Counted from the first letter of the stretch, positions 7,289 to 13,765 are shown. The stretch is DNA of 17,711 nt from Candidatus Faecousia faecipullorum (GCA_018710805.1 DVJG01000024.1:1-17711); one strand, 5' to 3'. The notes: a model not told the origin generated them from the sequence alone. Numbers and translations are program-made.

Positions 7289-8473
7289 TTAGTGATGGAA
7301 AAGCCGCATTCCGGTGAAGGCCATGACCATGCCATTCTTATCGCACTCGGCAATGACCAGGTCGTCCCGGATGGAGCCGCCGGGCTGGGCAACGTACTTG
7401 ACGCCGGAGGCCCGGGCGCGCTTGATATTGTCGGAGAAGGGGAAGAAGGCGTCGGAACCTAGGGCAACGCCGTCAAAGCCTGCCAGGAAGGAGCGCTTGT
7501 CCTCTTCGGTGAGCCGCTCGGGCTGGCGGGTGAAGTAGTTCTGCCAGATGCCCTCGGCGCATACATCCTCTTCGTTGCCATTGATGTAGCCGTCAATGAC
7601 GTTGTCCCGGTTGGGACGGCTCAGATCTTCCCGGAAGGGCAGATTCAGTGTCTTGGGATGCTGGCGCAGGAAGAAGGTATCGGCCTTGGAGCCAGCCAGC
7701 CGGGTGCAGTGAATCCGGGACTGCTGACCGGCGCCCACACCTACGGCCTGACCGTCATAGGCAAAGCACACGGAGTTGGACTGGGTGTATTTCAGAGTAA
7801 TCAGGGCCACAATCAGGTCGATTTTGGCGCTCTCCGGCAGATTCTTGTTTTCGGTGACAATGTTCTCCAGAAGCTGGGGGCCGATTTTAAAGTTGTTGCG
7901 GCCCTGCTGGAAGGTGATGCCGAAGACCTGCTTGGTCTCCTGCTCCGCAGGAACGTAGCTGGGGTCAATGGCCACCACGTTGTAGCCGCCCTTGCGCTTG
8001 GCCTTCAGGATGGCCAGGGCTTCGTCGGTATAGCCGGGGGCGATGACGCCGTCGGAAACCTCCCGGGCGATGAGCTTGGCGGTGGTAACGTCACAGACGT
8101 CGGACAGAGCCACCCAGTCGCCGAAAGAGCACATCCGGTCGGTGCCTCTTGCCCGGGCATAGGCGCAGGCCAGAGGGCTCTCGTCCAGCTCCGGAACGTC
8201 GTCTACAAAGCAGGCCTTTTTCAGGGTGTCACTCAGGGGCTTGCCCACGGCTGCGGAGGTGGGGGAGACATGTTTGAAAGAGGTAACGGCCACCATGCCG
8301 GTGGCTTCCTTCAGTTCCTTCACCAGCTGCCAGGAGTTCAGGGCGTCCAGGAAGTTGATGTAGCCGGGACGGCCGTTGAGGATGGTGATGGGCAGGTCGG
8401 AGCCGTCGCTCATGTAGATGCGGGAAGGCTTCTGGTTGGGGTTGCAGCCATATTTCAGGGCAAATTCGTTCAT
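7289..8473 (-). CDS. purH: AICAR formyltransferase, stand-alone (PurH without the cyclohydrolase domain)
   Basis: This 394-residue enzyme transfers a formyl group from 10-formyl-THF to AICAR, giving FAICAR. The chain starts directly in the transformylase domain (LKYGCNPNQKPSRIY, ILNGRPGYINFLDALNSWQL). It keeps the catalytic Lys67-His68 pair in SFKHVSP. The MGS-like IMP cyclohydrolase domain that forms the first roughly 200 residues of ordinary bifunctional PurH is missing. This is not a truncation: GGGAGGA sits at good distance before the ATG, and the upstream sequence belongs to purO, which supplies the missing activity. The substrate AICAR (ZMP) and its triphosphate ZTP are the ligands of the riboswitch class that leads the operon. 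The symbol purH is used in the clostridial transformylase-only sense. Confidence 0.93.
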   Translation of the reverse strand: MNEFALKYGCNPNQKPSRIYMSDGSDLPITILNGRPGYINFLDALNSWQLVKELKEATGMVAVTSFKHVSPTSAAVGKPLSDTLKKACFVDDVPELDESPLACAYARARGTDRMCSFGDWVALSDVCDVTTAKLIAREVSDGVIAPGYTDEALAILKAKRKGGYNVVAIDPSYVPAEQETKQVFGITFQQGRNNFKIGPQLLENIVTENKNLPESAKIDLIVALITLKYTQSNSVCFAYDGQAVGVGAGQQSRIHCTRLAGSKADTFFLRQHPKTLNLPFREDLSRPNRDNVIDGYINGNEEDVCAEGIWQNYFTRQPERLTEEDKRSFLAGFDGVALGSDAFFPFSDNIKRARASGVKYVAQPGGSIRDDLVIAECDKNGMVMAFTGMRLFHH

Positions 8474-8505
8474 AAAACATTCCTCCCTAAATTGTTCTTT
8501 GTGTA

Positions 8506-9219
8506 TCAGCCGTGCTTGTTGAGAATCCGCTGCTGGAACTTCCGGGTTTCCAGGTCGGTGTAGCGGACAAACAGGGAAATCTTGTTGTTTTCGTCCAGAT
8601 TATCCCACAGTTCCCGGGTAAAGGCGTCAATGTCTGCGGGGATACTCACCCGTTCCGGCTCGCCCTGGAAGGTGGGAATCACAGGATTGCCGTCGCAGAC
8701 ATAGGTGTGCAGGAAGTGGCCCAGACCGGGCAGACCGGGATACTCGAAGGTAAACCGGGCGCAGCCAGTGCCTTCCGGGTCGGCGGATTTGAGAATGGAC
8801 ATCTTGTAGCTGCCGTCAGGGCTCAGCAGACCGGAGATCCGGGGGGTCCAGTTGGGGCCGTCGTGCTCAAACTTCCGGCTCCGCAGAGCCTGCTCCATGG
8901 GAAGGCCCTTTTCCAGGTATTCCCGGATGGTGTCGGTCTGGTCGCCGTTGGTGACAATCAGGCCCCGGCCGAATTCCCGGACAGGATGGTAGATAATCAG
9001 GCTGGGGTCTACCATTTTGCTGGGGTCATAGGCTTCCGTGCGGATGCCGTCGGGCTCCTGAATGAATACCCGGTTGCGGCTGTTGACGCTGCGGCCCATG
9101 ATGAAATAGGCGGCAACGGAGGTTTTGCCATCCGGGGTCAGGCCCAGCACAATGCCCCGGCCGGGGTAGCTGTTGCCGGAAAGACGCTGGGCCATGGATT
9201 TGACTTCATAGACATTCAT
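8506..9219 (-). CDS. purO: IMP cyclohydrolase, archaeal-type PurO family
   Basis: This 237-residue protein closes FAICAR to IMP, the last step of de novo synthesis. It is unrelated to the MGS-like domain of PurH and resembles the PurO family first defined in archaea: SGNSYPGRGIVLGLTPDG near the start, then FIMGRSVNSRNRVF and RKFEHDGPNWTPRISG. It directly precedes the stand-alone transformylase, which lacks a cyclohydrolase domain, so the two complement each other. The start is ambiguous: an ATG at 9234 has its GG-rich sequence almost touching it, while the ATG at 9219 has GGAG nine bases upstream, so I prefer 9219. The gap from purN is 27 bases. Family assignment is by motif recognition only. 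Confidence 0.9.
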   Translation of the reverse strand: MNVYEVKSMAQRLSGNSYPGRGIVLGLTPDGKTSVAAYFIMGRSVNSRNRVFIQEPDGIRTEAYDPSKMVDPSLIIYHPVREFGRGLIVTNGDQTDTIREYLEKGLPMEQALRSRKFEHDGPNWTPRISGLLSPDGSYKMSILKSADPEGTGCARFTFEYPGLPGLGHFLHTYVCDGNPVIPTFQGEPERVSIPADIDAFTRELWDNLDENNKISLFVRYTDLETRKFQQRILNKHG

Positions 9220-9246
9220 GTACAATCGCTCCATTCCTGAGAAAAA

Positions 9247-9846
9247 TCAAAGAGTTTGCAGATGGGCGCAGACCTGTTCCGCCGCCTGGGGCAGCAGAAT
9301 CCATTCCGCCTGCTCCATTACCCGGCGCTGGAGGGTTTCCGGGGTGTCTCCCGGGAGAATTTCCACTGCCTTCTGGGCGATGATCTGGCCGCCGTCGGGA
9401 ATTTCGTTGACAAAATGGACCGTGGCACCGGTGACCTTCACGCCGTAATCCAAGGCGGCCTGGTGTACCCGCAGCCCGTAGAATCCCGCACCGCAGAAGG
9501 AGGGAATCAGGGAGGGGTGGACATTGAGAATCCGCTGGGGATAGCAGCGGGTGAAGTTCTCGGTGAGAATGGTCATAAAGCCTGCCAGGATGATGACCTC
9601 AATTCCGTGCTGGGTCAGCAGGGCCTTGAGCTTCTCTTCAAAGGCTTCCTGGGAGCCGCATTCCTTTTTCAGCACCACGGCGGTGGGAATGCCGGCCTTT
9701 TTGGCCCGCTCCAGGGCATAGGCGCCGGCGTTGTTGGATACCACCAGCGTGATTTCACCGCTTTGCAGCACGCCTCCCTGGGCGTCAATCAGGGCCTGGA
9801 GATTAGTGCCGCCGCCGGAGACCAGAACGGCAATTTTGGTTTTCAC
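9247..9846 (-). CDS. purN: Phosphoribosylglycinamide formyltransferase (GAR transformylase)
   Basis: This 199-residue enzyme moves a formyl group from 10-formyl-THF to GAR, step 3 of the pathway. The N-terminal phosphate-binding loop reads LVSGGGTNLQAL. Catalytic residues are visible as Asn108 and His110 in NVHPSLIP and Asp151 in HFVNEIPDGG. Length is normal for the family. It starts with GTG, which overlaps the purM TGA in a 4-base GTGA junction, so translation is coupled to purM. Like the transformylase PurH it needs formyl-folate, which makes a folate-status riboswitch a fitting regulator. Confidence 0.97.
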   Translation of the reverse strand: MKTKIAVLVSGGGTNLQALIDAQGGVLQSGEITLVVSNNAGAYALERAKKAGIPTAVVLKKECGSQEAFEEKLKALLTQHGIEVIILAGFMTILTENFTRCYPQRILNVHPSLIPSFCGAGFYGLRVHQAALDYGVKVTGATVHFVNEIPDGGQIIAQKAVEILPGDTPETLQRRVMEQAEWILLPQAAEQVCAHLQTL

Positions 9847-10895
9847 GCCAGAATCACCTTTTCTTCGCTTTCCACAATGGTGCCGATGACATAGGCATCT
9901 TCCCCGTTGTCCTTCAGAATGGACAGGGCCAGGTCAGCCTGGTCTGCGGGCACCACAATGCTCATGCCTACGCCCATGTTGTAGGTGTTGAACATATCCC
10001 GCTCGGGGATATTGCCAAACTTTGCAATCAGGTCAAAGATGGGCAGAACCTTAACAGCGGACTTGTCAATCTTGGCGCCCAGTCCGTCGGGAATGGAACG
10101 GGGGATGTTCTCGTAGAAGCCGCCGCCGGTGATGTGGCTGATGCCCTTGACGCTGACCTTTTCCAGCAGGGCCAGAACAGGCTTGACGTAAATCTTGGTG
10201 GGGGTCAGCAGGACCTCGGCAATGGTCTTGCCGCCCAGCTCCTCCCGGGGGACGTAAATCTGGGGATTGTTGTTATCGATGTCGAAAACCTTCCGGTACA
10301 GGGAGAAGCCGTTGGAGTGGATGCCGGTGGAGGGCAGGGCGATGACCACGTCCCCGGCTGCCATGGTGTTCCTGTCCAGAATCTTCTTCTTGTCCACCAC
10401 GCCTACGGCAAAGCCGGCCAGGTCATATTCGTCTTCCGGCATCATGCCCGGATGCTCGGCGGTTTCGCCGCCAATCAGGGCGCTGCCGGCCTGGACGCAG
10501 CCTTCTGCCACGCCGCCGACGATTTCGGCAATTTTCTCCGGGACGTTCTTGCCGCAGGCAATGTAGTCCAGGAAGAACAGGGGCTTGGCGCCTACGCAAA
10601 TGATATCGTTGACACACATGGCCACGCAGTCGATGCCGATGGTGTCGTGCTTGTCCATGAGAATGGCGAGCTTCAGCTTGGTGCCCACACCGTCGGTGCC
10701 GGAGACCAGAACAGGCTCTTCCATTCCGGCGATGGCCAGACCGAAGCAGCCGCCGAAGCCGCCTACATCATCCAGGCAGCCTTCGTTGCGGGTCCGGGCA
10801 ACGTGCTTCTTCATGAGCTCCACAGCCTTGTAGCCTGCGGTGATGTCCACGCCAGCCGCAGCGTAGCTGGCAGAAAAAGAATTTTCGTGCTCCAT
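9843..10895 (-). CDS. purM: Phosphoribosylformylglycinamidine cyclo-ligase (AIR synthetase)
   Basis: This 350-residue enzyme closes FGAM to AIR with ATP, step 5. It shows the PurM/ThiL superfamily motifs: SGTDGVGTKLK at about residues 65-75, CVNDIICVGAKPLFFLDY at about 94-111, then GGETAEHPG and the C-terminal THIxGGGF-type motif (SHITGGGFYENIPR). I chose the ATG at 10895: AAGGAG lies seven bases upstream and MEHENSFSASYAAAGVD is the normal family start. A longer frame reaching 10994 would add 33 unrelated residues, partly encoded by an intergenic palindrome. The last bases overlap purN. A 111-base gap separates it from purF. Confidence 0.97.
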   Translation of the reverse strand: MEHENSFSASYAAAGVDITAGYKAVELMKKHVARTRNEGCLDDVGGFGGCFGLAIAGMEEPVLVSGTDGVGTKLKLAILMDKHDTIGIDCVAMCVNDIICVGAKPLFFLDYIACGKNVPEKIAEIVGGVAEGCVQAGSALIGGETAEHPGMMPEDEYDLAGFAVGVVDKKKILDRNTMAAGDVVIALPSTGIHSNGFSLYRKVFDIDNNNPQIYVPREELGGKTIAEVLLTPTKIYVKPVLALLEKVSVKGISHITGGGFYENIPRSIPDGLGAKIDKSAVKVLPIFDLIAKFGNIPERDMFNTYNMGVGMSIVVPADQADLALSILKDNGEDAYVIGTIVESEEKVILA

Positions 10896-10918
10896 GTACA
10901 TTCTCCTTTTGTATTCTG

Positions 10919-10944
10919 TAGGGGAGGGCCTTGTCCCTCCCTTA
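10919..10944. repeat. Intra-operon palindrome between purF and purM
   Basis: A 10-bp stem with a six-base loop (arms TAGGGGAGGG and CCCTCCCTTA, one G/T pair) lies between the purF stop and the purM ribosome site. No U tract follows in the transcribed direction. Its outer TAGGGG edge resembles the palindrome at 7245-7277. Confidence 0.55.
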
Positions 10945-11006
10945 GCCGTTATTGTGACTGGTGGAAAACCGGAATGCAGGACGCTTCCCGGCAAAGGGGA
11001 AAGGTT

Positions 11007-12428
11007 TTATTCTTCGCCTGTCCAGCAATAGGTGCAGACCTTATCCCGGTCCAGGCCGATGGCTTCCAGCAGGCCGTCCAGGGTCTGGTAGCCCAGGGAG
11101 TCGAAGCCCATTTCGTCGCAGATGGCCTTGAGCAGGCACTGACCCCGGCGGGTGGTGCCGTCGGCGTACTCGGCTACGTGCCGCTGACCCTCTTCGCCTT
11201 CCAGCTTCTGGATAATCCGGCGGGACAGGAGCTCCATGTCGGAGTTGCTCCGGGAGAAGTTCAGGAATTTGCAGCCGTACATGACGGGAGGGCAGGCGGA
11301 GCGCATATGCACTTCCTTTGCGCCGCTCTCGTTCAGGAAGTCCACGGTCTCCCGGAGCTGGGTGCCCCGGACAATGGAGTCGTCCACAAAGAGCAGCTTT
11401 TTGTCCTGGATGAGCTCCGGCACGGGAATCTGCTTCATCTTGGCCACGAGATTACGCATCTCCTGGTTGGCAGGGGTGAAGGAGCGGGGCCAGGTGGGGG
11501 TGTACTTCACAAAGGGCCGGGTGAAGGGCTTGTGGGACTGGTTGGCATAGCCGATGGCATGGGGAACACCGGAATCGGGCATGCCGGCAATGCAGTCCAC
11601 ATCGGGCATGGTGCCGTTCTTTTCCTCTTCCCGGGCCATGATTTCGCCGTTGCGGTAGCGCATGACTTCAACGTTCTTGCCTTCGTAGTTGGAGTTGGGA
11701 TAGCCGTAGTAGGTCCACAGGAAAGCGCAGATTTTGAGCTTCTTCCCGGGAGCGGCCAGCTGTTCCACCCCGTCCTCGGTGATCTTCACGATCTCCCCGG
11801 GGCCCAGCTCGTAATGGTCTTCGTAGCCCAGCTTGTGATAGGCGAAGGACTCAAAGGACACGCAGCAACCGTTTTCGTTTTTGCCCACCAGAATTGGCAG
11901 ACGGCCCACCTTATCCCGGGCGGCGATGATGCAGTCCTTCATGAGAAGAAGGATGGTCATGGAACCGTCAATGACCTCCTGGGCGTGGCGGATGCCCTCC
12001 ACCAGAGAATCCTTCTGGTTGATGAGGGCGGCGGTGAGCTCCGTGGGGTTGACGCTGCCGGAGCTCATGGCCATGAACTGATGACCGGGACCGGAGAAAG
12101 CGGACTCCACCAATGTTTCGGCGTTATTGATAATGCCCACGGTGGAGATGGCGAACATTCCCAGGTGGGACCGGACCAGAAGGGGCTGAGGGTCCGTGTC
12201 GGAGATACAGCCGATGCCGGAATTTCCGGTGAATTTTCCGATGTCGTAGTCAAATTTTGTGCGGAAGGGGGTGTTCTCGATGCTGTGAATCTGGCGTTGG
12301 AAGCCCCGCTCCTGGTCATAGAACACGAGGCCGGCCCGGCGGGTGCCCAGGTGGGAGTGGTAATCCGTGCCGAAGAACACGTCATAGGTGCAATTTTTGC
12401 GGGAAATGGTTCCAAAGAAACCGCCCAT
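11007..12428 (-). CDS. purF: Amidophosphoribosyltransferase with a degenerate glutaminase domain
   Basis: This 473-residue protein should form phosphoribosylamine from PRPP, the first committed step. The phosphoribosyltransferase half looks sound: IAGMPDSGVPHAIGYA, RSFTPANQEMR and the PRPP loop LLFVDDSIVRGT at 345-356. Four cysteines (234, 386, 465, 468) fall where the B. subtilis enzyme binds its [4Fe-4S] cluster. The N-terminal glutaminase half is odd. The protein starts MGGFFGTI where canonical PurF has Cys1 (CGVFGI), and by eye the residues matching Arg73, Asn101 and Asp127 also appear replaced (GIGCISDTDPQP, STVGIINN, SVNPTE). The start is secure: AAGGAGG lies seven bases upstream and an in-frame TAA stands two codons before the ATG, so no hidden Cys precedes it. 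From memory, Bacteroides has PurFs of this type. It may use free ammonia or a partner glutaminase. Confidence 0.93.
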   Translation of the reverse strand: MGGFFGTISRKNCTYDVFFGTDYHSHLGTRRAGLVFYDQERGFQRQIHSIENTPFRTKFDYDIGKFTGNSGIGCISDTDPQPLLVRSHLGMFAISTVGIINNAETLVESAFSGPGHQFMAMSSGSVNPTELTAALINQKDSLVEGIRHAQEVIDGSMTILLLMKDCIIAARDKVGRLPILVGKNENGCCVSFESFAYHKLGYEDHYELGPGEIVKITEDGVEQLAAPGKKLKICAFLWTYYGYPNSNYEGKNVEVMRYRNGEIMAREEEKNGTMPDVDCIAGMPDSGVPHAIGYANQSHKPFTRPFVKYTPTWPRSFTPANQEMRNLVAKMKQIPVPELIQDKKLLFVDDSIVRGTQLRETVDFLNESGAKEVHMRSACPPVMYGCKFLNFSRSNSDMELLSRRIIQKLEGEEGQRHVAEYADGTTRRGQCLLKAICDEMGFDSLGYQTLDGLLEAIGLDRDKVCTYCWTGEE

Positions 12429-12470
12429 GTGTTATCCTCCTTGATAGCAAAAAGATTGGTTGGCCGATGC

Positions 12471-12485
12471 CTTCCTCAGAGGAAG
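12471..12485. repeat. Short hairpin between purE and purF
   Basis: CTTCCTCAGAGGAAG can form a six-bp stem with a three-base loop just downstream of the purE stop. No U tract follows in the transcribed strand, so it is not a convincing terminator. Its role, if any, is unknown. Confidence 0.35.
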
Positions 12486-12494
12486 ACTTTTTTC

Positions 12495-12989
12495 TCAGCC
12501 GTTGAGCTGTGCCTGCAAGGCTGCGTCTTTTTCCAGAACCTTCTTGGCGTCGGCAGCCCGCTTGGCGTCCAGCTTTGCGGCCAGGTCCTTGTCCTCCACG
12601 GCGATGATCTGGGCCGCCAGAAGGGCGGCGTTGGTGCCGCCGTCAATGGCAACGGTGGCAACGGGGATGCCGGAGGGCATCATAACCGTGGCCAGCAGAG
12701 CGTCCATTCCATCCAGGGCTGCACTTTTGCAGGGAATGCCGATGACGGGCAGGGTGGTGTTGGCGGCAATGGCGCCGGCCAGATGGGCAGCCATGCCGGC
12801 GGCGGCGATAATGGCGCCGAAGCCGTTGCTGCGGGCGTTTACTGCAAAATCCCGGGCCTCCACAGGGGTGCGGTGGGCAGAATAGATATGGCATTCATAG
12901 GGAATGCCCAGAGAGGTGAGGGTGTCCATGGCTTTGCGAAGGATGGGAAGATCGCTGTCACTGCCCATCACGATACCAACTTTTTTCAT
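12495..12989 (-). CDS. purE: N5-carboxyaminoimidazole ribonucleotide mutase (class I PurE)
   Basis: This 164-residue enzyme rearranges N5-CAIR to CAIR, step 6b. The phosphate-binding motif GSDSD is at residues 9-13, the catalytic SAHRTP at 37-42 (His39), and AAHLAG at 67-72 places it with class I rather than the CO2-using class II enzymes. The C-terminal MPSGIPVATVAIDGGTNAALLA is typical. AGGAGG lies five bases before the ATG. It is the first gene after the riboswitch. Class I PurE normally needs PurK to make N5-CAIR; purK is not in this window and may lie elsewhere in the genome. Confidence 0.97.
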   Translation of the reverse strand: MKKVGIVMGSDSDLPILRKAMDTLTSLGIPYECHIYSAHRTPVEARDFAVNARSNGFGAIIAAAGMAAHLAGAIAANTTLPVIGIPCKSAALDGMDALLATVMMPSGIPVATVAIDGGTNAALLAAQIIAVEDKDLAAKLDAKRAADAKKVLEKDAALQAQLNG

Positions 12990-13025
12990 GACTGCCTCCT
13001 AAAATTTTAAGGGTGATGTTCCATA

Positions 13026-13073
13026 TAAAAACAAAAGCGGGCGCACTTACCCCGCTAACGGGAAAGTGTGCCC
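13026..13073 (-). terminator. Regulated intrinsic terminator of the ZTP riboswitch
   Basis: The leftward transcript can fold the arms 13073-13059 and 13053-13039 into a long GC-rich stem, followed by CTTTTGTTTTT. The first bases of its 5' arm (GGGCA, 13073-13069) are also the 3' strand of riboswitch stem P3, so ligand-bound aptamer and terminator exclude each other. This is an ON switch: without ligand, transcription stops before purE. Confidence 0.9.
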
Positions 13074-13141
13074 AGACGGTCGGCAAAGTACCATATGCCC
13101 TTACTCCGTGTGGTGCTCCACTGATCCGTCAGTCATAAGGG
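13069..13141 (-). ncRNA. ZMP/ZTP riboswitch (pfl motif) aptamer
   Basis: In the leftward transcript, P1 pairs CCCTTA (13141-13136) with TAAGGG (13103-13098). It is followed by the hallmark TGACTGACGG and the short P2 hairpin GTGGAGCACCAC (13121-13110), then CGGAG. After a linker comes the P3 domain TTTGCCGACCGTCTGGGCA (13087-13069), close to the pfl consensus. The class senses ZMP/ZTP, signals of 10-formyl-folate shortage. It lies between a strong promoter and purE, and its 3' end is shared with a terminator. Function follows from the family; folding was done by eye. Confidence 0.92.
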
Positions 13142-13152
13142 TTCCATTGGTG

Positions 13153-13181
13153 ATTATACCATTCGGGAATTTCTGCGTCAA
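13153..13181 (-). promoter_or_regulatory. Main sigma-A promoter of the purine operon
   Basis: On the leftward strand, TTGACG (13181-13176) and a perfect TATAAT (13158-13153) are exactly 17 bases apart. Transcription would begin near 13146, a few bases before the riboswitch P1 stem, which supports both calls. Confidence 0.92.
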
Positions 13182-13270
13182 TTCGCAGATAGCTGATTTC
13201 TGAAAGTTTTTGTCTTTGCCCATAGTAAATATTGACAGAAGGGGAAGCCATAAAGCCGCCCAACACATTC

Positions 13271-13300
13271 AGCATATCACAGGAATATTAGTTTTGTCAA
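13271..13300 (-). promoter_or_regulatory. Possible second leftward promoter upstream of the purine operon
   Basis: TTGACA (13300-13295) and TATGCT (13276-13271) are 18 bases apart on the leftward strand. TTGACA lies in a small palindrome (TTTTGT-CA-ACAAAA) that could be an operator. It would give a longer leader reading into the riboswitch. Confidence 0.35.
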
Positions 13301-13375
13301 CAAAAAGTGGGGTGTTTTCCGGCATTTCTCCCTTTCGCAAAAAGAAAGCGTGTGTAGTTTGTGAAACATTCCGTC

Positions 13376-13404
13376 TTGAAAAATGCACCTGTCCATGATA
13401 TTTT
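13376..13404 (+). promoter_or_regulatory. Candidate rightward promoter of a small RNA
   Basis: TTGAAA (13376-13381) and TATTTT (13399-13404) are 17 bases apart, pointing into the gene-free interval. A start near 13411 would give a transcript of about 265 bases ending at the terminator at 13617-13680. Confidence 0.4.
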
Positions 13405-13410
13405 ATAGAC

Positions 13411-13676
13411 ACGAAGAGGTGATACCAATGTTCTTCTAAAAAAGCTCTTCAAAGGATTCTGAAGAGCCGAGAGGATCTTCTCCCAGCTTTTCTTCCGTTC
13501 CTATAAATTTCGTGTCAACCAAAATCAAACCGGAAGTGATTCAATTTTTGTCAGTGGGAAGAAGATCTCAAATCTGCAGAAAGAGAGGTAACCATAGATG
13601 ATAGAGCCCAAGAACGAAGAGAAGTGACCCTTGATTTTTCTTAGCAGTAAGGAAAAATCGAGGGTCACTTCTCTTT
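13411..13676 (+). ncRNA. Candidate structured small RNA (class and strand uncertain)
   Basis: The stretch between the rightward promoter candidate and a strong rightward terminator has no credible reading frame but is rich in complementary segments. These are a hairpin (13444-13451 with 13460-13467), a long-range stem with bulges (13471-13485 with 13555-13569) and an inner stem CTTCCG/CGGAAG (13492-13497 with 13531-13536). This makes one long hairpin with an asymmetric internal bubble, vaguely 6S-like, but I do not recognise a family. A leftward terminator at its left end means it could instead be read from the other strand. Confidence 0.35.
13438..13467 (-). terminator. Leftward intrinsic terminator
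   Basis: On the leftward strand an 8-bp stem GCTCTTCA/TGAAGAGC with an eight-base loop is followed directly by TTTTTT. It could end the YhaN operon transcript or a leftward small RNA, and would shield the purine promoter from read-through. Confidence 0.75.
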
Positions 13677-13680
13677 TTGC
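13617..13680 (+). terminator. Long rightward intrinsic terminator
   Basis: A stem of about 27 bp pairs 13617-13643 with 13648-13675, with one single-base bulge, and is followed by TTTTTGC. Its one non-Watson-Crick position is a U-G pair when read rightward but an A-C mismatch when read leftward, which favours the rightward transcript. No rightward protein gene precedes it. Confidence 0.75.
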
Positions 13681-13732
13681 AATGTATTAAGGGCGAACTG
13701 CGCCGACTCCCGGCGCTGTCACAATCCATTGG

Positions 13733-13765
13733 GCCCTGTTCTTTGCCTCAGGCAAAGAACAGGGC
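13733..13765. repeat. Perfect 15-bp inverted repeat after the YhaN-like gene
   Basis: GCCCTGTTCTTTGCC and its exact complement flank a three-base loop. In the leftward direction no U tract follows, so it is an atypical terminator for the gene ending at 13796. It may protect the 3' end of that mRNA. Confidence 0.65.

Noticed and set aside
10896..10994. N-terminal extension of PurM by 33 residues
   Set aside because: The extra residues are unlike any PurM, overlap the palindrome and ribosome site, and the ATG at 10895 has a good AAGGAG.
12429..12494. Missing PurF N-terminus or propeptide carrying the catalytic Cys
   Set aside because: A TAA lies in frame two codons before the ATG and the ribosome site fits that ATG, so no upstream extension is possible without a frameshift.
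10134..13010. Long rightward open frame opposite purM, purF and purE
   Set aside because: It is a compositional shadow of three clear purine genes, with no protein character, and crosses their intergenic hairpins.
13026..13181. Guanine/adenine riboswitch upstream of purE
   Set aside because: The three-way junction consensus of purine riboswitches is absent, while all marks of the ZTP (pfl) class are present.
13210..13398. Rightward 62-residue open frame in the gene-free interval
   Set aside because: There is no ribosome binding site, no hydrophobic or domain pattern, and the interval is AT-rich with many signals overlapping it.
13411..13676. T-box leader or SAM riboswitch
   Set aside because: No T-box sequence or SAM core consensus is present, and no downstream rightward gene exists for it to control.
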